Shown: positions 40,399 to 50,828, counted from the first letter of the stretch. The stretch: 64,000 nt of DNA from Candidatus Bathyarchaeota archaeon (GCA_025058595.1 JANXEK010000004.1:18216-82215); one strand, 5' to 3'. A program made the numbers and translations. The notes: a model not told the origin generated them from the letters alone.

Positions 40399-41349
40399 AT
40401 GAATCTGATTAAGCTTAAGCTATCGATGCTAGGCACCGTAGCGGTGATAATAGGCTTATCGACATTATTCCTAGCTTTAGTGCTATCTCTAGCTGGTGTA
40501 GATATACTCCTATTACCTATATTCGTCGTAGCGTTCAACATAGTTCAATGGCTTATAGCGCCATACCTGATCGACGCTCTCTACAGGGTTAGAGAGCTAC
40601 CTGAATCTGAGCTTCCATGGCTTCATAGATCTATCGAGAAGCTCAGCATAGCTAGCAATATAAAGAAGCCTAAGGTTATGTTAGCTCAGATACCTATCCC
40701 CAACGCTTTCGCCTATGGTTCACCTATAGCTGGAACCCGCGTCGCCGTGACGGGTAAACTTCTAGAGATACTCGAACCAGAGGAGGTTGAAGCTGTCATA
40801 GGCCATGAGCTAGGGCACCTCAAGCATAGAGATGTACAGGTTATGATGATAGCCTCGGTGCTTCCAGCTATATTCTACTATATAGGCTACAGCTTCATGC
40901 TGTCGTACTACTATAGAGGATCTTATGGGAGGGATCGTGGAGGTAACGGTCTCGCAGCCCTCATAGGTATACTATCGATATTCATGTACTACATCCTATC
41001 GCTACTAGTGTTAGGCTTAAGCCGTCTGAGAGAGTACTATGCCGACAGACATAGCGCTTCGGTAGTAGAGTATGGAGCATCCAAACTTGCATCGGCTCTA
41101 GCTAAACTCGTAACATACACTAGTAGGATACCTCGCGAGAAAATGGAGAACTTCCTAAGCTTTCGTGCGCTATTCATAACAGATCCGGGTAGAGCTCATA
41201 GCGATGCCGAAGAGCTGAAGTATGGTAGAAGCTTAGCCGAATCGATCGCTTCGAGAGAAATTACATGGGTCGATAGACTCTTAGAGATATTCTCGACCCA
41301 TCCCAACATAGTTAAGAGAATTAGAGCACTCCTACAGATAGAAAGTTAA
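40399..41349 (+). CDS. htpX: HtpX-like membrane metalloprotease
   Basis: PIPNAFAYGSPIAGTRVAVTGKLLEIL, VIGHELGHLKHRDV. Confidence 0.94.
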   Translation: MNLIKLKLSMLGTVAVIIGLSTLFLALVLSLAGVDILLLPIFVVAFNIVQWLIAPYLIDALYRVRELPESELPWLHRSIEKLSIASNIKKPKVMLAQIPIPNAFAYGSPIAGTRVAVTGKLLEILEPEEVEAVIGHELGHLKHRDVQVMMIASVLPAIFYYIGYSFMLSYYYRGSYGRDRGGNGLAALIGILSIFMYYILSLLVLGLSRLREYYADRHSASVVEYGASKLASALAKLVTYTSRIPREKMENFLSFRALFITDPGRAHSDAEELKYGRSLAESIASREITWVDRLLEIFSTHPNIVKRIRALLQIES

Positions 41350-43940
41350 CTTTCTCTATCCAGTATTTCGACAACGGGTTTACCCATATTGATCCATGCA
41401 TCCCTAGCCGTAACTTTCGCTTTCCTAGGATACTCTTCTACTTCTACTTCTACCGCGACCGGGAAGGGTATCAGCGAGCCTAAACCCCAGAATAGCGCTT
41501 CATGATCTGCTAACCCTGGTAGGTAGTCTGACAGTCTCTCGTTACCGTACTCAGTATACTTGAGTATAGCTTCCTGATCGTTCCCGCTCATAAGCCTAAA
41601 GCATGCTATCGTATTACACTGCGATATTATCGATTTAGATATATACGCCGGCCTCTGCGTTATGAATATGAACCCTACGTTATATCCTCCAGCTTGACTT
41701 ACAGCTTCTATCAGCTCTTTATCTACCCCGATCTTCTCAGGATTTCCAACCTCTATCTTTAACCCCTTCTCAGGTGTAAAGTATTGCGCCTCTTCTATGA
41801 CGAATATAACCGCGAAACCGCCTTCATCTCTCCTACTTAAAGCATAATCTACAATCCTAGATACTATATGACGTACGGCTATATGCTGGGCATCTATATC
41901 TGTATCCACCGATAGATCTACAATAACGATAGGATTACTCCTACATATATCCACTACATCGATATACCTATACTCCTCATCCAGGAAATCCCCCCTCCTC
42001 TCAAGAGCCCAACGTATAAGATTCAAACTATGGCTACCACTACGACCACTTAACATCGGAGCTATACGGTTAACTTCTCTAAGTAGGGATGCTCGATTCA
42101 CATCCTCCCCTCTAGCTTTCAACGATTCTACCGCTTCAGTTATTAGACGCCCTGCACTAGATGCAGGATCTAGATTGAGTCTCGACGCTATAATCTTACC
42201 TTTAAGCATAGATGATTTAGGTAGGAACATCTTATACGGGTATACCTTCCCGCCAAACTTAGTTAAAGCCGTATACTCGCATCTACGATCTAATACTATG
42301 AATCTAGGTTGAGGCTCCATCCTAGAGGCTTTCGCTATAAGGCTAACTACGAAGCTTGACTTACCGCTACGAGTATTGTGACACGAAACACCCCCCATCC
42401 CGGCTACAAAATTCTCGCATCCAGGAACCGATAGATCGTATACAAACTTATACTCGTATCCTACGGTATCTATCCTAGTTATCCTAGCTAGAGCTAGATC
42501 TCCTACAGAGGAATTTCTATCCTGATATCCGCTAGCTATAAGCTTGAGATAGAATATATCTGATACCAGTCTCTTATCATCTACTAAGCCCAAGCTTAAG
42601 GATTTAAGTAAAGGTTCTAGGAAAGCTTCTAGGATCTCATGTTTCGAGTTGAATATGAATCTAGGTATACGTATACCTGGATCTATAGATTTTAAAGCTT
42701 CGAACAATAGCTTCAACACTTTACTCTTCAAAATGACTTCTACATACTCTCGGTGTTCCTCGATAAATACATCTGCGATAGACCTGATGCTGGATACTAG
42801 GGATAGTATCCCTTCATCGTATATCGATCGTGGTAGCTTCAACGAGACACCATCTGGATGATTACACCCGAATAGGATGTAATACGCTATTAGACGAGCG
42901 ATATCCTTATCTACGATTAGTTTAGGTAGTATATGGTTATCTTCGATCGACACGTATCTATCAGCATCAGTTACATCTTCAGACCTTAGCATACTAGCTA
43001 TATTTAACTCCTCCATGCATGATGCTGGTCTAGGTATGAATGACGGTACTAGTATACTATCACCAGGCTTCAAGCTACCAGCTTCTACGGCTTCCACCCT
43101 AGAATTATTTATAGTGTAAACTGAATGCGACGGTGTAACTGTTACCGAACGTCCATCCTCAAGCTCCATCCTAATCATAGATCCATCGTATCTATGCCTT
43201 ATGAGATTTCTCACCGGGTGCCATCTTAACTCTAGCTTTTCCGGATCGAAGCTTGGAACGTAGATATCGTCGCTTAACTCAACTTCCCCTTCGTCTTCAT
43301 CCATAAAGAATCGATCTACGAATCTACCTATCTCCTCTATCCATATCTCCCCCTTATACATGTATATGATAGGCTCGTAGTAGGCTATACTCATACCTGC
43401 TACGAACATATGTCCCTTAGCTATAGAGTTCAGATCTAGGTATATCGGGACGTCGGTTCCCTTCAACCTACCTATACGTATCGGAAAGCATTCCTTCTTA
43501 CCTCCCCTCATAATCTCCATATAGAACTCCTGCAACTCATACGGCTCAGGCTGGTAAACTGGATCCCATGTCCCAGGGGCACATTCGAGTCTAACCCACT
43601 TTCCATCACTACGTATATAGCCTAATGCTTCTGTGAAAGCTACATCGTACTCTAACCCTTTTCCATACTGAGCCTTCTCCCCCTTCTTACCAGCTATAGG
43701 TCCGAATCCGCCTAACCCCATCTCAGGATTATAGGGGGTAACCTTGAAAACCCTAAGGAGGACCGGTGTGAAATTATCTCTGCTTAACGGATGCTTGATG
43801 AAATAGTATCCGTTAACTACGACTTTATACCCTTCCTTAACCACGAACGGTATTATTCTCTGATCACATCCGGATAGTATGTAACCTATCTCTATCAAAG
43901 CTCCCAGCTTCCCTTGTTGGTAGTATCTGTTAAAGCCCAA
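41346..43940 (-). CDS. HerA-type DNA-translocating ATPase containing an intein
   Basis: Exteins GHMFVAGM + TRSGKSSFVVSLIAKA form Walker A; FVIEEAQYFTP Walker B; adjacent to NurA. Confidence 0.92.
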   Translation of the reverse strand: MGFNRYYQQGKLGALIEIGYILSGCDQRIIPFVVKEGYKVVVNGYYFIKHPLSRDNFTPVLLRVFKVTPYNPEMGLGGFGPIAGKKGEKAQYGKGLEYDVAFTEALGYIRSDGKWVRLECAPGTWDPVYQPEPYELQEFYMEIMRGGKKECFPIRIGRLKGTDVPIYLDLNSIAKGHMFVAGMSIAYYEPIIYMYKGEIWIEEIGRFVDRFFMDEDEGEVELSDDIYVPSFDPEKLELRWHPVRNLIRHRYDGSMIRMELEDGRSVTVTPSHSVYTINNSRVEAVEAGSLKPGDSILVPSFIPRPASCMEELNIASMLRSEDVTDADRYVSIEDNHILPKLIVDKDIARLIAYYILFGCNHPDGVSLKLPRSIYDEGILSLVSSIRSIADVFIEEHREYVEVILKSKVLKLLFEALKSIDPGIRIPRFIFNSKHEILEAFLEPLLKSLSLGLVDDKRLVSDIFYLKLIASGYQDRNSSVGDLALARITRIDTVGYEYKFVYDLSVPGCENFVAGMGGVSCHNTRSGKSSFVVSLIAKASRMEPQPRFIVLDRRCEYTALTKFGGKVYPYKMFLPKSSMLKGKIIASRLNLDPASSAGRLITEAVESLKARGEDVNRASLLREVNRIAPMLSGRSGSHSLNLIRWALERRGDFLDEEYRYIDVVDICRSNPIVIVDLSVDTDIDAQHIAVRHIVSRIVDYALSRRDEGGFAVIFVIEEAQYFTPEKGLKIEVGNPEKIGVDKELIEAVSQAGGYNVGFIFITQRPAYISKSIISQCNTIACFRLMSGNDQEAILKYTEYGNERLSDYLPGLADHEALFWGLGSLIPFPVAVEVEVEEYPRKAKVTARDAWINMGKPVVEILDRES
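42375..43391 (-). mobile_element. Intein (339 aa) in HerA Walker A motif, with degenerate LAGLIDADG-like region
   Basis: Begins Ser (SIAYYEPIIYMYKGEIWIEEIGRFVDRFF), block B DGRSVTVTPSHSVYTI, ends YKFVYDLSVPGCENFVAGMGGVSCHN followed by Thr. Confidence 0.93.
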
Positions 43941-45016
43941 TACTCCCCATGCTGGAGTAGGAGGAAGTTTAACTCTTCAGATGTAAGCTCGCCCCTCTTA
44001 ACAAGCTCGACAGCTTTAGCGAAGAAATTCAAGGTATGGATATTAGAGAACGGTTTACTTATTCTCGTGTACCTGTCAGCCTCGTGTATAGGGTATGGTA
44101 TACCCATAACGTTCGCAGAAGACACTATAAGGGAGACAGCTTCCTCGAGCATATCTAGGTTGAAGCTGGGGATCTCTATCCTAAAAGGTATAACCCAAGT
44201 CTTAACATAGCTACTATAAACATCCGATACCTCTATACCAAGCTCTTCAGCTATCTTAACGTAGGATTCTGAAACCTTATTCTTCATAGGGAATGGCTCC
44301 GTATATTCATTCTCATCCATTATCAAGCTTAGGAATATCGCGTCCCTAAACTTCTCGTAACCGAGAAGTCTACCATAATAATTCATACAGCTACGTTTAA
44401 CAAAGCCTAGAATCAGGACGTCGTTCTCCTCGCATACCCTCAACAGTTCTAACGCTTGTATAACGGTATAGGTGAAGTCGTATCTATACTCACTAGAATC
44501 TGAATTGTTAGGATAGAGTCTAGGATTCAAAACGATACCACCATCTATTATTAGGTAATCTGGATTCCAAAGCTCTACAGCCTTCTTAGCTACGTAGTAT
44601 TCTAGGGCCATATGAAGGAGGTTCTCCCTTCTTTCAGGTTCATCATCTACAGCCCATATATCCGGCGGTCCTGATACGCATAGTGGTTCACCTTTAAACT
44701 CCATCCCCTCAAAAAGTACGGCGACTGCATTGTATATCGGCACGTAAGCAAACCTGAAATGTACACCGTTATGTCCTGCATCAACTCCGACTATACGTCT
44801 AGAAGCTAGTATCCCTCTATCTACTATGCAACGTCTAGTCCTTATAATACCCCTCAGATTTTCAGCTACATGCCTACACTCCTTTACATACCCTCTGAAT
44901 CTCTCTATCAAAAGATCGGTACCCTTCTCTATCATATTCTGATATAGCTCAGAGTAAACTAGCTCATAACCTGTATCATGGAGGGTCTTCGGATGCATTT
45001 TATTGTTGGCTAACAT
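43895..45016 (-). CDS. NurA-domain nuclease
   Basis: RRIVGVDAGHNGVHFRFAYVPIYNAVAVLF, DYLIIDGGIVLNPRL; overlaps herA. Confidence 0.87.
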   Translation of the reverse strand: MLANNKMHPKTLHDTGYELVYSELYQNMIEKGTDLLIERFRGYVKECRHVAENLRGIIRTRRCIVDRGILASRRIVGVDAGHNGVHFRFAYVPIYNAVAVLFEGMEFKGEPLCVSGPPDIWAVDDEPERRENLLHMALEYYVAKKAVELWNPDYLIIDGGIVLNPRLYPNNSDSSEYRYDFTYTVIQALELLRVCEENDVLILGFVKRSCMNYYGRLLGYEKFRDAIFLSLIMDENEYTEPFPMKNKVSESYVKIAEELGIEVSDVYSSYVKTWVIPFRIEIPSFNLDMLEEAVSLIVSSANVMGIPYPIHEADRYTRISKPFSNIHTLNFFAKAVELVKRGELTSEELNFLLLQHGEYWALTDTTNKGSWEL

Positions 45017-45074
45017 TTTTAAACACCAAACACACCTAATTACTATTAAGGTATAGGTTAGGGGAGACTTATAA

Positions 45075-45518
45075 ATGTTGTTGAATGTTCAACAATCAAA
45101 AAATCAAGCAGAGGGGGGATACGGAAAGGATGACAGAATACATATCCGTTTAAAATTCGGTGATCTTGAGGTTGATGTTGAATGTAGACAAGAACAACTC
45201 AAAGATATCATAGATACATTCCTATCTAGTTTGAGGGAGAAGGGCCTACCTACGATATCTCCCACCGTGAGTACTAGCTATACTAGGGGTGGTGAGCCTA
45301 AAACATGTCGTGACATTATATTGAGTCTATGGAGGAACGGCTGGTTCTCCACCAGTAGAAGCCTCTCAGAAGTTGATGAAGAGATGTCTAGGATGGGATA
45401 TCATTATAATAGGAGTGCTATAGCTCATAGTCTCGCCGATCTTGTGAGGGAGGGTATCCTATCTAGAGAGGGGCGGAAAGGTAGCTATAGATATTTACAG
45501 AAGAGACCACCCATATAG
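45075..45518 (+). CDS. Winged-helix protein, member 1 of a local paralogous family
   Basis: IHIRLKFGDLEVDVECRQEQLKDIIDTFLSSL N-terminal module plus HTH-like C-terminus. Confidence 0.6.
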   Translation: MLLNVQQSKNQAEGGYGKDDRIHIRLKFGDLEVDVECRQEQLKDIIDTFLSSLREKGLPTISPTVSTSYTRGGEPKTCRDIILSLWRNGWFSTSRSLSEVDEEMSRMGYHYNRSAIAHSLADLVREGILSREGRKGSYRYLQKRPPI

Positions 45519-45546
45519 TACTAATCTATGTATGGTGTAGAGTATC

Positions 45547-46251
45547 CTACTCTTCAGATTCACTCGTCTTCCATCCAGCGAATCCTAGTATGTATACTAT
45601 CTTATCGAAGAGTAATGCAAGCTTCTCCATATCTGTATTCTGATCTATTATGAATACGAGTTGTAACTGAAGGTTAACCCCGGCTTTCGTCACTGGTAAT
45701 TCTCTCCTGATAGCTTCTCTCCTCGGCTTCTTCTTTTCCCTAACCTGTTCTACAGGTTTAAGCTTCTTAGTTTCCACTCCTTCCCATTCGAATGCGTAGT
45801 TTAACATATCTAGGAAGCTCTGTATACCTACGAGATCTACTTTCGCATCACCGACTATCGACGGTATTTCAGCCATTAACCTCCGCCGATCAAATCCCTC
45901 TGCTTCTATCCTCTCTACGATGCTCATCACTACTTCATTTTTCATAAGTAAGTTCTGTAGAGCTCTCTTCGCAACATCCGAGTCTGGGTCTATCCTATAA
46001 GCTGCTACAAACTTGATAGCATCCTCTGCTAGCTTATATTTCTTAGGAGTATCTTTAGATTCCTCTATAAACCCCCAAGATTTGAAGAATGCATTATTAC
46101 GGCTTACATTCTTCTCATCTACCCCAGCTCTCTCTGCTACATCTTTCACGGAGATATACTCTCTATCAGCCCCAGCGTTGAGATAGCTTACAAGAACCTG
46201 GCAGAGCCTCTCCCAGCTTAACCTACGCGGTAGTTTAAATTCCTGCATCAA
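45547..46251 (-). CDS. HTH-containing hypothetical protein
   Basis: YISVKDVAERAGVDEKNVSRNNAFFKSWGFIEES winged-helix-like region. Confidence 0.65.
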   Translation of the reverse strand: MMQEFKLPRRLSWERLCQVLVSYLNAGADREYISVKDVAERAGVDEKNVSRNNAFFKSWGFIEESKDTPKKYKLAEDAIKFVAAYRIDPDSDVAKRALQNLLMKNEVVMSIVERIEAEGFDRRRLMAEIPSIVGDAKVDLVGIQSFLDMLNYAFEWEGVETKKLKPVEQVREKKKPRREAIRRELPVTKAGVNLQLQLVFIIDQNTDMEKLALLFDKIVYILGFAGWKTSESEE

Positions 46252-46382
46252 CCTCCAGTCTAAGTATGAGGCTTAGCTGCATGTAAATATTTTGTGCTTC
46301 ACGATAACGAATGTTATACTGATTTTCGTTAATTTTTAAAAGTAGTCTACTTCATATTCATATATCAAGAGGTGCTGTCCTC

Positions 46383-46916
46383 ATGTCGCAGCATACATCA
46401 GATTCTACACGGGAGATAGAGGTTATAGTTAAGAAGGGTGATCTACAGATCGAGTTCAAAGGGTCGATCGATGATGTTATCAGATGTCTTCTTAAATTCA
46501 TAAGCGAGATACATCCTACATGGTTTCTCGCCTCGAAGCTTGCACTTAAAGTGGATTTAGTCGAAGTATTCGAAGCTATGACGGGTATATTGGCAGTAGG
46601 CTCTGAAGGACCCACCGTGATAGTCGATAGGAGTAAATTAACGGATATAGAATCTATATGGTTTTCTTTAGCTAAAGCTTGGATAGCCTCTCGGATAGGG
46701 TTATCCGATGATGATACGGTAACGAGTAGGGATATACAGAGAGATACAGGAGTTAAACCTGGTACCGTATCGGCTCGTCTAAGCGAGCTAGCGAATCAAG
46801 GTTATCTCGATAAACCTAAGAGGGGTGCGTATAGGCTTACATCTCTAGGGTTGAAAAAGCTTATCGAGGATATCATACCTAACATTAAGAGTAGAATAAG
46901 TGTTGGCCGAGGATAA
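46383..46916 (+). CDS. Winged-helix protein, member 2 of local paralogous family
   Basis: EVIVKKGDLQIEFKGSIDDVIRCLLKFISEIHP; SRDIQRDTGVKPGTVSARLSELANQGYLDKPKRGAYRLTSLGLKKL. Confidence 0.7.
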   Translation: MSQHTSDSTREIEVIVKKGDLQIEFKGSIDDVIRCLLKFISEIHPTWFLASKLALKVDLVEVFEAMTGILAVGSEGPTVIVDRSKLTDIESIWFSLAKAWIASRIGLSDDDTVTSRDIQRDTGVKPGTVSARLSELANQGYLDKPKRGAYRLTSLGLKKLIEDIIPNIKSRISVGRG

Positions 46917-47394
46917 GCTCTACGTACATATAGAGTATGGGGATTTGAAAGCCGACTTTACGGGATCAGCCGATGAGGTATTAAGATCTATAGTAAGATT
47001 CCTATCTAAGATCCTACCTAGCTTGAGGATCGTAGAGGAGCTTATCTATAAGCCTAGCCTTGAAGGGTTAGCCGAAGCTTTGAAAGATATAGTCAAGGTA
47101 AGCGAAGGCGTACCCATGCTATCCACTCAGACTAATTTCGCGACGCATAGCCTTGTATTGATAGGTTTAGCCGCGAAGTATCTATCGTTCAATATAGGTT
47201 TATCTGAGGATGAATGTATGGATGCTAGGGAGCTATCGATATTCACAGGTAAATCTGAGAAAACTGTGAGAAACATCTTACCGAAACTTCTAGAGAAAGG
47301 TTTGATAACGAGGACGGAGAAGGGTAGATATGCTATCACCATACTAGGGTTGAAGAAGGTTGAAGAGGAAATAGTCGGCAGGGTTAGCCAGTAG
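46900..47394 (+). CDS. Winged-helix protein, member 3 of local paralogous family
   Basis: LYVHIEYGDLKADFTGSADEVLRSIVRFLSKILPSL; ARELSIFTGKSEKTVRNILPKLLEKGLITRTEKGRYAITILGLKKV; overlaps member 2. Confidence 0.7.
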   Translation: MLAEDKLYVHIEYGDLKADFTGSADEVLRSIVRFLSKILPSLRIVEELIYKPSLEGLAEALKDIVKVSEGVPMLSTQTNFATHSLVLIGLAAKYLSFNIGLSEDECMDARELSIFTGKSEKTVRNILPKLLEKGLITRTEKGRYAITILGLKKVEEEIVGRVSQ

Positions 47395-47397
47395 TCT

Positions 47398-49293
47398 TTA
47401 CATCCTTTCTAACGGTTTTATGCCTAGTATTCTTAGAGCAGAAGCTAGGGTGGATTTAAACGCGTATACAAGTTTTAATCTAGCTATCTTTAATTCTCGA
47501 GGTTCTGCTTTAAGTACTGGGAGCTTATCGTAGAATGTGTTGAACTTCATAGCTAGTTCGTTAGCGTATTCTGCTATCGTATGTACAGCTAGATTCTCCG
47601 AAGAGCTCCATACGATTTCCGGATACTTGGATATATGTATCAGTAGATCCTCCTCCAACCTATCGGTTAACAATACTGGATCGAAATCTACGTCGATATA
47701 GTCTACATCGGCTTTAGCTAGTATACTGGATGCTCTAGCATGAGCGTATTGTAGGAATGGTCCGCTGTTCATCTCGAAGTTGAGGACTCTATCCCAGTTG
47801 AAAGTTATATCCTTCTCAGGAGATACGCTGATTAACGCATATTTAACAGCTCCTACTGCTATAGCTTCGGCTACCCTGCTAGCCTCCTCAGTATCGATGT
47901 TAGGTGAACGTTTACGTATCTCGGTTAAAGCTCTAATCTTAGCTTCATCTAAAACCTCATCTAAAGTTATTATACGCCCCCTCCTACTAGACATCTTGTA
48001 TCCTGGAAGCTTTACGAGACCGTAGAATAGAGGCTTATATCTCTCGAAGACTCTTTCCAATCCTAAGGTCGAAAGAGCTATCATAAGCTGGGTTTGAGGC
48101 AGCTTCTGATCTACGCCTATAACGGTTACAGAGAGATCGTACTGTTTAAGCTTACGGAATGCATAGGCTATATCCCTAGTCGTATATAGCGTCGTCCCAT
48201 CAGCTCTCGTAAGCGTTAATGGTGGCGTCTCTATATCGATGCCTATATATCTTTCCAACCCTAGGTTCCTAGCCGCTTCAGCTACGTCGAATACTAGAGC
48301 CGACTCCACGAATCTACAGTACGGTGTAAGCCTTAGCATAGATAGCATTCTATCCACTTCACCGCTCCATACAAGCTCACTCTCCCAATCCCATGAATCG
48401 AACTCCACACCTATACGCGATAGAGTCTCCTTGAAGCCCTCTAGACATAGGGATACGACCTCTCTAATCAGCTTGACGATACCCTCATCCGTATACCCCT
48501 CATAGGATCTATTCATCTCCGATATACTTGCCTCCGGGTCTCTATCTGCTTCGATAGATTCTAGAAGCTTATCGAAAAGCTTCTCATCCCTACTCCTAAG
48601 TTCAGCCGCTACACCCACCCAATCGTCTAGCTGTGAAGTTAGCCTTCTATATTCATCATCAGATTGCTTAGATCTACACGATTCAAGCTCTGATTTCAAT
48701 CGTCTAACCTCTAGTATGCATGAAGTCGCTGCGTAGATGAAGCCTAGGAACCTATCGGGCTTCCCCTCTGCTTTAGGTCTACCGAGTAGATCATACCCGT
48801 AAGCTAGTATCGATACCTGTCTACCTACATCATCTATATAGAAGTGTTTATGGACTTCGTATCCTCTAGCCTTCAGTAGCGATGCGATCGAATCTCCAAG
48901 GAAGCTATTCCTAGCATGCCCTATCCCTATCGGATGTATAGGGTTCACGCTTGTATGTTCGACTATAACTTTCAAACCTCTATCAGATTCTAATCGACCC
49001 CATTCTTCACCTAGAGATTGTATCGAAGATATGAGAAGCTTGAAGAATGTAGGCTTCTCGAGGTGGAAGTTAAGGTAGCCTGGACCTGCTACATCTACTC
49101 TAGCGATAAGCTTCCTATTAGCTCTATCTATCCTTGACTTTACTTCGAAAGCTAAGCTACGCTGATTCAACCCTGACTTCTTAGCTAGCATCATACATAC
49201 AGGTGTAGCAAGCTCACCGTATACATGGGATGGTGGAGGCTCGAAAGGTATATCTCCCGGCTCTATATCGAGTTCTGTTAGGGCTTGAGACAC
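47398..49293 (-). CDS. argS: Arginyl-tRNA synthetase (start uncertain; homology extends upstream to about 49330)
   Basis: EHTSVNPIHPIGIGHARNSFLGD, KMSSRRGRIITLDEVLDEA, NSGPFLQYAHARA. Confidence 0.96.
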   Translation of the reverse strand: MSQALTELDIEPGDIPFEPPPSHVYGELATPVCMMLAKKSGLNQRSLAFEVKSRIDRANRKLIARVDVAGPGYLNFHLEKPTFFKLLISSIQSLGEEWGRLESDRGLKVIVEHTSVNPIHPIGIGHARNSFLGDSIASLLKARGYEVHKHFYIDDVGRQVSILAYGYDLLGRPKAEGKPDRFLGFIYAATSCILEVRRLKSELESCRSKQSDDEYRRLTSQLDDWVGVAAELRSRDEKLFDKLLESIEADRDPEASISEMNRSYEGYTDEGIVKLIREVVSLCLEGFKETLSRIGVEFDSWDWESELVWSGEVDRMLSMLRLTPYCRFVESALVFDVAEAARNLGLERYIGIDIETPPLTLTRADGTTLYTTRDIAYAFRKLKQYDLSVTVIGVDQKLPQTQLMIALSTLGLERVFERYKPLFYGLVKLPGYKMSSRRGRIITLDEVLDEAKIRALTEIRKRSPNIDTEEASRVAEAIAVGAVKYALISVSPEKDITFNWDRVLNFEMNSGPFLQYAHARASSILAKADVDYIDVDFDPVLLTDRLEEDLLIHISKYPEIVWSSSENLAVHTIAEYANELAMKFNTFYDKLPVLKAEPRELKIARLKLVYAFKSTLASALRILGIKPLERM

Positions 49294-49463
49294 TAATCCT
49301 CTACACTCATCCTCGAATAGCTTCCAGGGCCTCCTCGAAACCTCTAAGATTCCATACCCCCTCCTTCAATACGTATAACCACCATTAAGCTCTAGATAGA
49401 TCGTTCTATTAGAGCCGGCTTAATAATTTATAAGGTTTTACACCGCTCTATTTAGGCTATAGT

Positions 49464-50828
49464 TTGTCTGGAGTACTTTCTTATCCCCCTAAAGATGTAT
49501 CTGAACGTTTGAAGTCTGGAGTTCTAAGGGTAGCGGTCGTCGGGTACAGCGGCTCCCCGGCTCCGCTAGCGTATGCTTATGGGAGGATAGGTGCTCGTGT
49601 ATCCGTAGTCGATATGGATGTCTGCTCTGCTGAATCCTTCGTTAAGATGGTTATCGGGAGTAGGTATTCTTCAGCTATCTCTAGGCTTCTAAGGAGCGGC
49701 ATGATATGTGTAGCTTCTGATAGGATTGAAGCAATATCGGAGTCTGATATCATAGATATATTTGTGCCGATAAGATTCTCCGAGGTAGGTCGGCCAGACT
49801 ATTCTATTTTGTATAAGCTATCTGAGGAAGTGGGTAGAGGGCTTAGCGAGGGTAAACTTATAATCTCGAGTACTATCACGCCTCCAGGCATGACTGAGGA
49901 TGTCATAGTGGATCTATTGGAAAGGTTCTCTGGTTTGAAAGCGGGTGATAGCTTCGGTTTAGCTTATACCCCCTACGAGCCTCTACAGATGGAAGGAAGC
50001 GATTCTACGGTTAAAATCCTAGCGGCGGTAGATAAGAGGAGTCTAGATATAGCTGAGGCTATCGTAAGCACGGTGTACGGTTGTAAGATATTTAAGATAG
50101 ATAGTATACGATGCGCTGAAGCTATAAAGCTATTCGATAGCGTCTCCAAGTATATATTACACGCGTTTACCTATGAGCTTATAGAGATTTGCGGTAGGTT
50201 AGGATTGGATAATAGATCTTTAAACTATTCCATAGAGGCTCTATATTCTTCTTCGTATCAAACCCCACCAAATTGGGCTTATCTATCGGAGAATGCGAAG
50301 CTTCTACTAGATCTATGCGAGGCGTATAAACTTAAACCTAAACTTCTCGATGCAGCTTTGAGGGTGGGTGAAAGTATATCTAGAATCCACCTCTCTATGA
50401 TTAGAGAAGCTGCTAAACAGATAGGTAAACCGCTTAGGAGGTGTAGCGTCGCGCTTATAGGTCAACCCGATAGAACCTTTATAAGCGGTGGTACGATAGG
50501 TTCCCCGACTATAGATCTAGCTTTAAGGCTTAGAAAGATGAAGGTCTACGTGAAGGTATTCGATCCCTATGCTCTAGAAGAGCCGGGTAAAGCTGGGTTT
50601 AAGGTATCTAGGAGGATAGAAGAGTGCTTGGAAGGTGCAGATATCATAGTGATTCTACCCGAATCTAGATATATGAAGAATATCATCATAAGGAAGCTCG
50701 GTGTAGCTAAAGCTTTAGCCAAGAATAACCCTGTTATAGTCGATTTAGCTGGAATTATCGATAGGGTCGAAGTATCTAGGTTAGGCTTCGTATATTTGGG
50801 ATTGGACGGTGTCTCCCTTGCCAGGTAG
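49464..50828 (+). CDS. UDP-glucose/UDP-ManNAc dehydrogenase-like nucleotide-sugar dehydrogenase
   Basis: GYSGSPAPLAYAYGRIGARVSVVDMD, STITPPGMTEDVI, AEAIKLFDSVSKYILHAFTYELIEIC. Confidence 0.82.
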   Translation: MSGVLSYPPKDVSERLKSGVLRVAVVGYSGSPAPLAYAYGRIGARVSVVDMDVCSAESFVKMVIGSRYSSAISRLLRSGMICVASDRIEAISESDIIDIFVPIRFSEVGRPDYSILYKLSEEVGRGLSEGKLIISSTITPPGMTEDVIVDLLERFSGLKAGDSFGLAYTPYEPLQMEGSDSTVKILAAVDKRSLDIAEAIVSTVYGCKIFKIDSIRCAEAIKLFDSVSKYILHAFTYELIEICGRLGLDNRSLNYSIEALYSSSYQTPPNWAYLSENAKLLLDLCEAYKLKPKLLDAALRVGESISRIHLSMIREAAKQIGKPLRRCSVALIGQPDRTFISGGTIGSPTIDLALRLRKMKVYVKVFDPYALEEPGKAGFKVSRRIEECLEGADIIVILPESRYMKNIIIRKLGVAKALAKNNPVIVDLAGIIDRVEVSRLGFVYLGLDGVSLAR

